Shown piece after piece: positions 54,803 through 64,000 of a stretch of DNA of 64,000 nucleotides; positions within the stretch are counted from its first letter, which is position 1; every line of letters starts with the position of its first letter. The DNA lies in NCBI RefSeq assembly GCF_020360975.1, contig NW_025408674.1:372001-436000 (forward strand), in the 5' to 3' direction. The stretch comes from Hirsutella rhossiliensis (taxonomy: Eukaryota; Ascomycota; Sordariomycetes; Hypocreales; Ophiocordycipitaceae). The notes beneath the pieces are model-generated. The model was given only the letters and a program-made list of their open reading frames with translations, was not told where the DNA came from and made no database searches. Both the position numbers and the translations under genes were made by a program.

Positions 54803-57800
54803 TCATGCGGTCATATCTTCCTTCCTTTGAACCCAGCCTTCGAGCCGGATCGTGATCTCGTTGTCGTTAACGAATCGGGTTAAGGCCCCGTTTGGAGATA
54901 GCTTCGTCATTGCATCGGCCGGGTTATCCGCTCCGTTGATCCAGCGGATGTTGGTGATTTCGCGTTGTTCGTAGGCCTGTCTCAACGCCATGATATCGAT
55001 CATCAGACGTTTCTCCGTGGTGGTGCCAAGCTTCACTAGGCACTCGTACAGGCTGTACGAATCTGTACACACAACGAGCGGGATTTGCGGTAATCCAAGG
55101 CGGCTTGTAATCTGGTTGATCGTCCCTGCAACCACATATGCCAAATCGAAGCCTGAAGCTAATCCATATATCTCAGAAGCCAAGACGCTGCGGGTGACTC
55201 TCTTGCACTTCGTCGAGCTCCAATGGATCAGGTTTCCGTGGATCGTGAATGACTCATCTGACTTAGTCTCGGTTGCAATGATTATAACGAATCCGATCTG
55301 AGAGCTTAAGTCCTTGTTGTTGGCGAATGATCCGTCTGTGAAGACGAAGACCTTTGCTGCTTCTAGACCTATTGGGACGAATCGAAGGCCTCTTTGTGGA
55401 TTGTCGATCTGCCATTGGATCCGTTTATTCAACGCCTGAAAATCCTCCGCGGTTGGATCTTGTGATTGTGCCGCGATTGAATAATCGAAGCTAGCCTCTG
55501 GTTGACAAATTGAGGCTATATAGGCGCCACGGGCACGTTGTTCCACGTATCGTTGGGCCCGATCTTCCGTGGATAGATCGATAATTTTGAGGTTGTTGAC
55601 CTGACCTTTCTGCATGACTAGAAGATAGCCCTTCTCTAGAGCAATGAGGCTGCCGTTGAAATCACAGGTATCGCCTTCTCGTAGGGTCTTCTTTGGCTTG
55701 GCTTGGAAGCATAGCTCGCGGTCTTCACGTTGCAGGAATGTTGTTGTGCCTACCAATAACGTATCATCAGTCTGAAGCGCGGCAACGCCGAAGGCATTAA
55801 CCTGAAGTGCGGTATCCGCGTTGGTCTCTGCGGTCGTGACGTTGATCTCTGCGGTCGTTATCATTAAACATGGATCAAACGTTGACGGCTCCATCTGTAG
55901 CTTGATGCGGTGATGCTCATGATACGTATTGAACCAATGAGCGCCTGCTTCAGCGATTCCGTACAATGGCTTGACCACACGAAGGATGGTTCCCCTGGGT
56001 ATCTCTCTTTAATTCGTGTGGCAAAGAGATGAGGATAGTGCGATTCAAAGTGGTCGATGCCTGCGTATAGGCCATCGTAATGTCTCGGATAGCAAGAGAC
56101 ATCTTCAAAGAGCAAAGGAAAGGGGAAAGAGCGAGTACTACCCGCTGGGCAGGACGGGAGATTGTTGGAGCCTGCGTGAGGATCTCACGCTTCTCGTCGT
56201 CACCATATCCTTGTACCACAAGACGAGACTTCTCGTACGGTGTAGCAGTGTTCTTGCCTTTGACCTCCCGGACCATTCGTGACTTGAATAGCCTGTGTTT
56301 TCCATGCTTATTCATATCGTATCGTTCGGGCACGATGACGCCTGCGCCTAGCAGGTTCGTGATTTCGAGGTCATCAGAGGCTTCAAACGGTCGTCCGGCG
56401 GTAGTGATTTTCTTCTCTGCACGTAACTTTACGGCAAGGTCGAGGGCGGCGCACTCCTTATGCGATAGAAACATATTAGCGGGTGAAAATTGAGATCGAG
56501 GTAACGAAAAAGGGCTAAGACTAAGGAAATAACTAGAAGGAACGAAGGTATCGTATTGCTGCTGATCTCGAGGGACTTTTCTTGGTCTGCCGCGTCTGCG
56601 TGGTCTCTCCGGCTCGGGATATTCGAATGGCTTAGGCACTTCGGTCTCAACGTTGATGCTATCAGCCTGATTGTCAGCAGTCTGATTGTCAGCGTGTGGC
56701 TGCTGTAGAACATCGTGACTTCGTTGCTGCTGCGAATCCGGGTGGCGAAAGTAGGGCTGGACAGCCGTGCTGCGAAATTTAGCTGGCCCGTTGTCTAGCT
56801 CAACTGTGACCTCTGTGTCTGTCACAGCTAGGACCTTGTATGGGCCTTTCCATCCTCCTTTCTCACGAAATACTCGAACTTCACTACCAAGCGGCAATGA
56901 TAGTGGCATCTTCTCAATCGTGTTGGGCCCATTACGGGCATCGAGGCGTCATTGACCTTCCTTTTAGCTACAAGCTTGCGTAGCTCTGCCATAGCTTTCG
57001 TCACGGCTTTCGCACGTGTGATCGCGGAAGCAGAAGGCGGCGAATCCATCGTTATCCGAGGGTAGGCACCAAAGACTAGTAGTGTGGGCACTAGACCGTC
57101 AGGTCCGGCGGTATCATTGACGGATTTGAAGGCCATTTGAAGCAACGACTCAGCTGATGCTGTTTTTAGCTCGGCTTTCAAGATCTCGTATGCCCTTCGA
57201 ATCGGGGCGTGATATCTCTCCACCTTGCCAATTGACCAGTGGGCTTCGACGGGCACTTGGTGACAGGTTATTCCTAGCAGCTTCGCTTCTGCTTGGAACT
57301 CAGAGGAGGCAAAATTCGTACCAGCGTCGTGCGTGATAACATCTGGAGGGCCTAGGTATGTGTCAATCCAACACAATTTGAGTGCTTCCCGTCTCTTTAG
57401 CCGATATATTCTGAAGAAATCGTCCGGCTTGGAAAGAGGTTGCTAGGTCAACGGCATGAAGGACTGGCCGGCTGTCAAGATGCATTACATCGACGATCAA
57501 TTCGTAGTTGAAATCGCAGTTATCCTTTAACGTGAATTTGAACCTGCGCGGTGCGTCTGCCTTGATCTGGCAAAAATGACAGAATTTTCGAATCATCGCG
57601 ATTGCTTCGAATTCAACATCATGCCCAGCGCTTGTCAGTAGCTTATGTAGCTTGTGTACTGACGGGTGGCCAAAGCGAGTGTGTAGGCGCCGAAGCTCGG
57701 CTTCGGATAGGAAGGCAATAGCGGCTTCATCCTTCCGTAGGAAGAACCACGGATGACCCCATTTGCGTACGATCGGAATCCTCTTATCGCCGCAGATCAA

Positions 57801-58115
57801 TTCGTTCGTGACGTTGTTGAGATAGGCACCGAGACGGTCCATATCCTTGAGGCATAGCAAGAAGGGCGTTGACATATTGATAACGTGGAAAACGACTTCT
57901 CCAATCGGGGTAATGACTGTTGTGATCCCGATCGTGTTCGTCGGCTCGTTTCCACCGAATCTGACCGTTGCGATCGTCGCATTCTTCCGTAGCTGGACCG
58001 TCGGCATCTCTCGTTGGAGCGCGCGGAATTGGTCGATCCCAGCTGTAGATATCTTCGCTGCACCCGTGTCAGGCAGGATCCCTTGGAAAGAGGTCCGGTT
58101 GTAGCGATCGAGCAA
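54803..58115 (-). pseudogene. Copia-4 Pol: protease, integrase, AT-hook, RT, RNase H
   Basis: Protease LPDTGAAKISTAGIDQF (about 58,070). Pre-integrase LHTRFGHPSVHKLHKLLTSA and FCHFCQ. Integrase core IVDVMHLDSRPVLHAVDLAT, HDAGTNFASSEFQAEAKLLG and EAHWSIGKVERYHAPI, giving D, D and E. Integrase tail REKGGWKGPYKVLAVTDTEV. AT-hook RRRGRPRKVP (about 56,575-56,610). RT: RSRMVREVKGKN, SRLVVQGYGDDEKREILTQA, AIRDITMAYTQA, then LQTDDTLLVG (55,763-55,774) where YVDD is expected. RNase H: FTDGSFANNKDLSSQIGF, VLASEIYGLASGFDLAYV, CTDSYSLYECLVKL. Ends DNPADAMTKLSPN...KEDMTA at 54,803. The RT palm to RNase H (54,803-55,978) is one intact frame; three or four breaks lie upstream. Confidence 0.9.
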
Positions 58116-59773
58116 GAAATGCTGTGATTCCTCGCATATCGATTCTCCTCGACGGTGTGAATGCGGTGGCGAAAAGCTCTAGATAGGAAGGCAGCTGCAA
58201 AGAAGCTATCGCTTTGATCGTCAGAGTCATCGTCAGCAGAATCAGAGGTCTGATCTTCATCTGGGTCCCCTTCGTAATCGGCAAGGAACGTAGTAAATGG
58301 ACGGGAAGATGACTTCTGGCCGTGAAATCCTCGTTCTCGAAGATATCTTTCCTTGGCCCTCTTTCTCTCGTCATCCGGATGCTTCGTTGAAAAACAGCCT
58401 TCTTTGCCGCAGACGTAGCAGCGCTTCGTCCACTTCTTCCTTTGTCAGCGGGGTGCTGATAGCGGCGGTCAGTAAAGAATTGGTCTTGATCTTGAAGATA
58501 TTGACTGGGCTGTCCGGGCTGTCTTTGGCTGACGGTTGTGAGTGACGATCTTAGCTGTGAAGATAGTCCCTCGAAGGTCTTAGCCGGCACGAAGAGGGCG
58601 AATTCTAATTCAGGCACGCCACGGCATGCTCGAATTGTCGTTGAAATTAGCTGGTCTTCGCCGCCATAGCTATTCCCAAGAGCTCTCTGGCATAGCTGCA
58701 ATTTGTCAAGAAGAGCCTGGAGGATTTCACAGAGAGGCTTCTCGGAGATTCCTTCCGAAGCTGTGTGAAATTGATCGAGGTCCAGTCAGTGTGATACTGT
58801 TGCTTATTGACTTCCGTATCAAAGTGCTGCTTCATCTTCTGATACATCTCCGCGAACGTTGAATCGCGGCTGACTTGATGCACGAAGAAGTTCTTTGCTC
58901 TCTTCGTGAGGATATTTGAGAACAAAGCGTGGAATTGTGACGGTTTGATGCTAGCTGTGAGGCAGGCATCGAGAAAGTAACGGATCTTATCATCTAGGAT
59001 ATCGTAGGCGTCACCTGAATAGTTGAGCTTTCGATCCCATAGCTTAGAAAACTGGTTGGCGATGGCAGGATCGAGGTCTTCATTGGGGACCTGGACTGGG
59101 GGCACGGTCCGGTAAGCTTCGCGGTCGATAGCTGGTCTGATCATAAGTTCCTGCTGCTGTTGATTCGATCGTGACAGGGGTAGGGATTGGTCATTGGGGG
59201 GGTCTTGCGGGAGGTTTAGATCGGGAGTGACTGGTGCTGGGGTTGGTGCTGGGGTTGGTGCTGGGGTTGTTGCTAGCGATGGCGATCGTCTGAGGAGTTC
59301 TTGTTGGCGTCGGTAGGCGGCCGTTTTCTCGTATAAGATGGCATCACGAAGATCGTCTTCATCCCACTCAGGAAGTCGGTCACGGTTCTTCAGATTTACT
59401 AGGAATGCCGTGATCTTTGCGTTCAGCTTTCCTGTATAGATTCCTCTGAACCTTAGGGTATTCCGTAGGACCTTACGGACCCTTGATCTACCTTCTTGAA
59501 GTCGTCTTCCTCCCAATCCTCAAAGTCTTCTTGGAATGATCCAAGCAGCTCGAGACCTTGACATGTTGAGGAGACTTTATAATCAACGATGCGGGCGAGA
59601 ACGTAGGTATTATAGTGGATCTCATCGGAAGTCTCGTTGACTGGGGTGTTGAAGAGGTCCATGTTGAAGATTGTGGCGAGGCCACGGTTGAATTCAGCAA
59701 TATCGAGGAATTCGTTGATGTCGAGCGCCGGTGCGTTCGCGTTCGCGCTGGTGCCGCTTGCGCTGCTGCTCAT
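58069..59773 (-). pseudogene. Copia-4 Gag, frameshifted
   Basis: Start MSSSASGTSANANAPALDIN at 59,773, then GLELLGSFQEDFEDWEEDDF. After a break near 59,490 it continues RKVLRNTLRFRGIYTGKLNA, KLNYSGDAYDILDDKIRYF and PSQFHALFSNILTKRAKNFF. After another break near 58,750 comes the knuckle region KRCYVCGKEGCFSTKHPDDE (about 58,365-58,425), followed by ERKRAKERYL. It parallels Copia-1 Gag throughout. Confidence 0.85.
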
Positions 59774-60109
59774 GATGTCGGATGGGGCTTGACAGGAAAA
59801 TCTGCGAGGGAATAGGGCAAGAAGGTGTCAAGAGAGGTCAAATTGATCGAGAGTGATCAATGAAGCTGATAATCAAGCGGGATACCAGAGATTTGTATGT
59901 GCGATAGGGCACGCCTAAGAGGTCAGCGGCTGAGGCAAACAACTAGGCACGGTTGACTGAATAGAGTGGGCGCCGGTCGGGTCTTCGTAGTCAGTCTCGC
60001 GTTGTAGCACTTCTTTCTTCGCAGAGCGCCACAGATCGTGAGGATGCGTTGAGGAAGTCTCTTCTATCTTGCTGCTCTGAGGTTACCAGCCAAGGTAACA
60101 ACTGATCAG

Positions 60110-60296
60110 TGTGGATAGGCTAACTGAGGCTCAGTTGGGTCTTTGATCGGTGATCGTGTTGTTCTTGTTATTCTTCGCTATCTAGACCATGCTGTGAGGT
60201 TTGATAGGTTGTGCGCGTGTCGGGTAAACGTTGTTCCCTGCTGACGCACGTGATACCCTCCTGCGATGTGCGCTCTATCGTACAAATGATCAGACA
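60110..60296 (-). repeat. Copia-4 5' LTR
   Basis: 187 bp, same as the 3' LTR by eye. The palindrome ACTGATCAGT (60,101-60,110) spans the junction with the primer-binding region. Confidence 0.95.
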
Positions 60297-60301
60297 ACCC
60301 T

Positions 60302-60586
60302 GCTTATTACTCCGTACCCCGTAAGATACCTGGGTTGCCGCCGAATACGCCGTCACAGGAGTAAGCAAAGCTGTAAATTTATGTGCTACAAAGGCTGTGC
60401 TTGGAGAGGATTGCAAGCAAGCCAGCAATTCCCCTTATTGAATCGTCATCCAAAACGCTCCTGTCCGCTCCTGTGCATATGATCAAATGGCTCAGTTAGA
60501 AAAACCCCATCCCCGTTGTTGCTGACCCATAAGAGAGCCAAATTGTCACATTGAGAGTTGCTGCAAGCAGGCGAATGTATGACCAG
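60302..60586. other. Spacer between Copia-4 and Helitron tail
   Basis: Before Copia-4 inserted, this sequence lay directly upstream of the DUF5722 gene and would have been its promoter region. No gene is seen. It may also contain the Helitron 3' terminus, but I could not identify a hairpin followed by CTRR. Confidence 0.4.
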
Positions 60587-61702
60587 TCAATTCAATACTT
60601 CCTGGGCAGTCACAACCTGGCCAGCAAGCCGGGCAGCGTCAGCAGCCCGAGCAGCCATAGAGCCATCCGTGCGACGCCGGATATCATTGAGATCAAAGGA
60701 CGCATCAAACATGATGCCATTCAACGTCTTGGCGCGCGAGACGGCGACGTAGGTGAGGCCAGACTGGAAATCGCGATGGGATATATCGGCAACAACCCAT
60801 TCAAGCGTAGCACCCCGTGCCTTGTGCACAGTGATGCTATATGCGATTGTCAAGGGAAACTGAGTGCGAGAGCAGGGCATACTACCCTTGATGAAGTCCC
60901 GCCAGGAGCGAAAGATGGGCTGGACGTTGGCTAGCTCAGGGTCGTCGAAATAAGGGGGGCCGGTATAGCGATCGAAGCGGACCATAATGACAAAGGGATG
61001 ATGAGCTTGAGGATCCTGTACGTGATCCTCATAGGCAAAGTGTCGGATCTCACCACGAGGCACGCACGAGGGACAAGTCGGATGTGAAAGCTGATCCCGC
61101 AGAGAAGGGGTAAAAGAGGTCTCTGTTACAAAAGAGAGTAAAGAACGTTGGGTGTCCACTGACCCAGCTTAAATAGCTGTCAGGAGGGACCCTGATATCT
61201 GCATACACGGGAACCAAGCATCCTCCTTCCAAACAGGGTCCGCTCGATGCGACACAAAGTCATATATGGTCCCCAGTGCACCATTAACAAGGCCAACATC
61301 AGTCCAGACGTTCTCAGTCAACATAACTCTTGCCCCAATGCAAATGGGTAACTGGTTATGTAAGTTGCCAGCAGTCATAGAGTCAGCTTCGGCGGCTTTT
61401 GGACCGACATTTGTTGCCCGAACCTGTCTGCAAGGCACAGCTAGGCGTTCCTTATGATCCCTGTTGAACTCGCGGACCTGGGCATTCGTTGTGTAGATGC
61501 GTACTGCCCCGTCAAAGCACGTAACCTCAGCTAAGGTCAGATTGGCCTGGACGCGGGTGCAGAGCAGCTCCCAGTCTAGGACAGTAGGAGCATCTATACG
61601 TAGGCTCTGAAGAGCAGTGCGAAAAGGAGCCTGCGCCCTGCTGACGCAACACTTGTCGTAACACAACTGTCTTGTCAAATGCCAGGTAGGCATTGCGGCC
61701 AT
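60587..61702 (-). pseudogene. Helitron helicase C-terminal part
   Basis: Minus-strand reading: LRIDAPTVLDWELLCTRVQA, VRIYTTNAQVREFNRDHKER, QLPICIGARVMLTENVWTDV and GLVNGALGTIYDFV, then after a short frame excursion (61,150-61,230) VRFDRYTGPPYFDDPELANV, TQFPLTIAYSITVHKARGAT and LTYVAVSRAKTLNGIMFD. These are motifs III-VI of the Pif1-type helicase of Helitrons. Walker A and B and the whole Rep part are missing: the copy is cut at 61,702, where the MULE begins. Two frame breaks. It cannot be the missing end of the Helitron at 1-4,640, because it lies on the wrong side. Confidence 0.85.
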
Positions 61703-64000
61703 TCTATACCGTCTCGTTGAGACCTATAGTAACAACGCAGCTAATAAGCGGAAGGATATTGCCGAGGCTACCCAACGTGACCATCCTGAGGTCCTAATCA
61801 ACGATCGTGATGTAGGATGCATTCAGCGCCAGCTTCGTCTTCAACACTACGGCGCTACTACATCTACACAAGCATTCCTCGACGTACTCCTCGCTGCAAA
61901 GGCCGACGGGGAAGTCGCCTTCTTTGCAGTTGACCGTAGCCCTAATGGCAAGATCTGGAGGATATTCTGGATATATTCTGACGGTCTTGCTGACTGGAAG
62001 CGTAACCCGAACTCCTTATTATGGATAATACGTACCTTGTCAACCGTTTCAACATGCCACTCCTGCAAATCATTGGGACTACGGGACTGCACAAGAGCTA
62101 TAGTGTAGCCTTTGGTATTGCCGCTAAGGAAGACGAAGGCGCCTTCAACTGGATTCTCTCACAACTCTACGATACCGGCCGACGGGCTAGTATTCCTCCT
62201 CCAGGCGTTATCATTACTGATTTTGATATGGCCTCAAGAACGCCCTTTCCTCTGTTTTCCCTATTCACAGCAACAACTCTGCGTCTGGCACATGATGAAA
62301 AACGTGATCCTACATATCAAGAAGAAGTGGGTTGGTAGCCTCGAAGGTACCGAGATTATAGGAGATAGGGCAGATGAAGCAGACACTCGCCTCGGCGCCG
62401 AGGCTGCCCTCGCAAACGACCGAACGAACGCCAATGCTATCGAGGACCGACCGATCGATCATACCGCCGAGGCACAGATACAACCTGCCTCCCAGCTAGC
62501 GGACCAATATCTCGATGAGGAACGGGATGAAGAGGGGAACCCAATCCCGCCGCCGCTGCCCCAACGGACCTTCAAGCATACAGCTGACGGTATCCGTGAT
62601 GCCTGGGCTTCAGTCGTTAGGGCACGCACGCCTGAGGAATGTAGTGAGCAGTGTGAGGGAACGATCATGTGACTTTCATACTTTATGAAATGTCTCACTT
62701 GTATTCAATGTAAATAGCGAAAGTCAGAGTCTTCCTTAGGAACCTCTTTCTCTCTTGTAGACAATCACTTTATCCAAGTCGCACTCGACCTTGTTCGTGC
62801 ACTTGTACCGTCACAAGCAGTGGAATATCCTATGTATAGAGTTTTCCGACCAGCCAGGTAACCCTAGCCCTATTTACCGTTATATTAATATTTATTGCTA
62901 ATTACTTAGCCCTCGTTGACTACTTCCATACAGCCTACTATCCGTGGCGTGCCCAGTTTTGTAGGTATGCCATCCAACAGCACCGTAATTACGATATCAC
63001 GGTAACTTCTCGTGTTGAAAGCACACATCACGAGCTCAAGAGTATCTTACGCCATCGTTTTATCGATCTCTGGCAGCTACAGGTCTCTATCCGTCAACTT
63101 GTTGACCAACGGCAGAAAACGCATCTCGAAGCGCTTCAAGACGAGTTCACGAAGGTCCAGGTCGAATGGACTAAATATCCTATCCTCAAGTCACTATACC
63201 GGAAAATTGGTTGGCATCCAATAAAGCAGATCTTCAAGCAAGTGAAGTTAGCTACAGAAGAGTTATCCGATAAACGGGGCCAGCGGCCAACGGATTGTAC
63301 GGGTGCCTTCACGACCCAATGGGGTCTGCCTTGCCGGCATACAATCCGTGATATCCTTCAAGCTGATGGCGAGGCTGCTGAAATTTCCTCGATCTTATTG
63401 ATACCCACTGGCTATTGTATGGTCCTACTGTAAGTAATACTACTAAGCCCCTATCTAGCTATATACTAATTTACAGGCAGCATGAACTACGGCAGTATAT
63501 CGAATCACGACATGAGCCCGATCCCGATATTGTCCAGCCTCGCCGGCGTGCGAACAATAGGCCCGAGACATCCTCCACTAGAGCCATCGACTGGCCGGAT
63601 CCTTAGTGCTTGGGAGCAAGAGGAGCATAGGGCTACAATACAGCTCGGGTCACAGCCAGCAGGGGCGCAGAAGAAGAAGAGGAAGGGCACAGGCACTACT
63701 GTCGTGACCAAGAGGTCGAATACGCTTGCTTCCGTGAGCAGCCGGGTTGACGATCTTGCCCAGCAGATCGGTGATTTCATCAAGTCGCAAGCAGCCGCAA
63801 CGCCGGCGCCGTTATCACAGGTACCCTCACTTCCACAGGCGCCGCCGGCATCACAAGGATCCTATGTGATGCCACCGCCTCCCTCGGCACAGGCACATCA
63901 CCACGGCTTCATGTGGGCACAGCCGCCGGCACAGTCTCACGGGACGGTAAGGAGCATTTCCAGCAGCAAGGGATCAGGCGGACACGGCACCATGCAATTC
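61690..64000 (+). mobile_element. MULE (Mutator-like) transposase element, truncated left, cut by right edge
   Basis: Plus-strand transposase starting in mid-protein at the junction with the Helitron helicase tail (61,690-61,702). Either the MULE inserted into the Helitron and lost its left end, or a deletion fused the two. No left inverted repeat is visible. The coding region continues past 64,000. Confidence 0.75.
61700..64000 (+). pseudogene. MULE transposase, partial
   Basis: From LVETYSNNAANKRKDIAEAT, a helix-rich N-terminal region leads to the MULE domain. First aspartate in MDNTYLVNRFNMPLLQIIGT (62,021), second in VIITDFDMA (62,215), then after a frame change CVWHMMKNVILHIKKKW (62,300). 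Insert 62,340-62,640 is acidic and Pro-rich. One or more introns lie within 62,670-62,915 (GT...CTTAG ends plausible). PWRAQFCRYAIQQHRNYDIT and SRVESTHHELKSIL (Glu, about 63,020) complete the catalytic triad. QWGLPCRHTI is a SWIM-like C/H motif. Intron 63,430-63,476 (47 nt, GTAAGT...TTACAG). The C-terminal tail is Pro/Gln/His-rich. Breaks near 62,015, 62,245 and 63,540. It would cut and paste the element; this copy lacks its N-terminus. Confidence 0.82.

Larger units (their letters stand above)
54498..60296 (-). mobile_element. Copia-4: LTR retrotransposon with identical LTRs
   Basis: LTRs 54,498-54,684 and 60,110-60,296 (187 bp each) read as identical. Target duplication ACCCT at 54,493-54,497 and 60,297-60,301. 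Sense ends TGTCTGATC...CTATCCACA. The sequence after the 5' LTR is CTGATCAGT, as in Copia-1 and NA-LTR. It is the same lineage as Copia-1 (Gag, QTDD RT, AT-hook) but clearly diverged in sequence. It inserted upstream of the DUF5722 gene. Confidence 0.95.

Noticed and set aside
1..61702. The Helitron pieces at 1-4,640 and 60,587-61,702 as two ends of one giant Helitron
   Set aside because: Both are on the minus strand, so the helicase C-terminus should lie left of the Rep part, not 56 kb to its right. They are separate copies.
1..64000. CRISPR arrays, rRNA or tRNA genes, bacterial operons, viral genes
   Set aside because: None seen. Introns, LTR/LINE families and protein types are all fungal.

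Overview
The window looks like transposon-dense nuclear DNA of a filamentous ascomycete (Pezizomycotina). I infer Hypocreales, possibly an insect-associated lineage. The evidence is GT-AG introns of 47-67 nt with CTRAY-like branch sites, a fungal RasGEF, a two-RRM protein, a DUF5722-type secreted hydrolase, fungal transposon families (Copia, Tad-like LINE, Fot1/pogo, Crypton, MULE, Helitron) and a secreted protein with a heat-labile-enterotoxin-A-like domain, a family expanded in insect-pathogenic Hypocreales. No species can be named from sequence alone.

Layout. 1-4.6 kb: decayed Helitron (minus strand) running off the left edge. 4.6-9.2 kb: degenerate DNA with one unrecognised coding remnant and a CTTGA-rich repeat. 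9.2-11.6 kb: broken RasGEF. 11.6-14.6 kb: an apparently intact six-exon two-RRM gene between two copies of an unidentified hairpin-bearing repeat. 14.7-19.7 kb: a three-level nest, in which pogo-1 sits inside the 5' LTR of a non-autonomous Copia derivative, which sits inside the terminal repeat of pogo-2. 19.7-23.1 kb: Crypton-like tyrosine recombinase element bounded by short inverted repeats. 24.2-26.0 kb: toxin-like gene with a twin-intron 3' end. 26.7-32.9 kb: Copia-1 (minus). 33.7-44.8 kb: two head-to-tail Tad-like LINEs. 44.8-52.2 kb: an ORF2-less LINE (LINE-C) split by Copia-3. 52.2-54.4 kb: MFS transporter fragment and broken DUF5722 gene. 54.5-60.3 kb: Copia-4 (minus), inserted just upstream of the DUF5722 start. 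60.6-64 kb: Helitron helicase tail and a MULE running off the right edge.

Insertion history can be read from target duplications: TATAC (Copia-1), ACAGC (Copia-3), ACCCT (Copia-4), TAATC (non-autonomous LTR element), TA (pogo-1), and an 11-bp duplication (LINE-C). Copia-1 and Copia-4 have LTR pairs I read as identical, yet their polyproteins are split over many frames. The RRM gene, the toxin-like gene and the 549-codon ORF of the non-autonomous LTR element are open. The most unusual objects are that LTR element (Gag-like domain plus two zinc fingers plus the AT-hook of its Copia relatives), the inverted-repeat-bounded Crypton, the toxin C-terminal 34-residue repeat with its duplicated intron and 6-nt exon, and the hairpin repeat family. 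All readings were made by eye; no searches were run.
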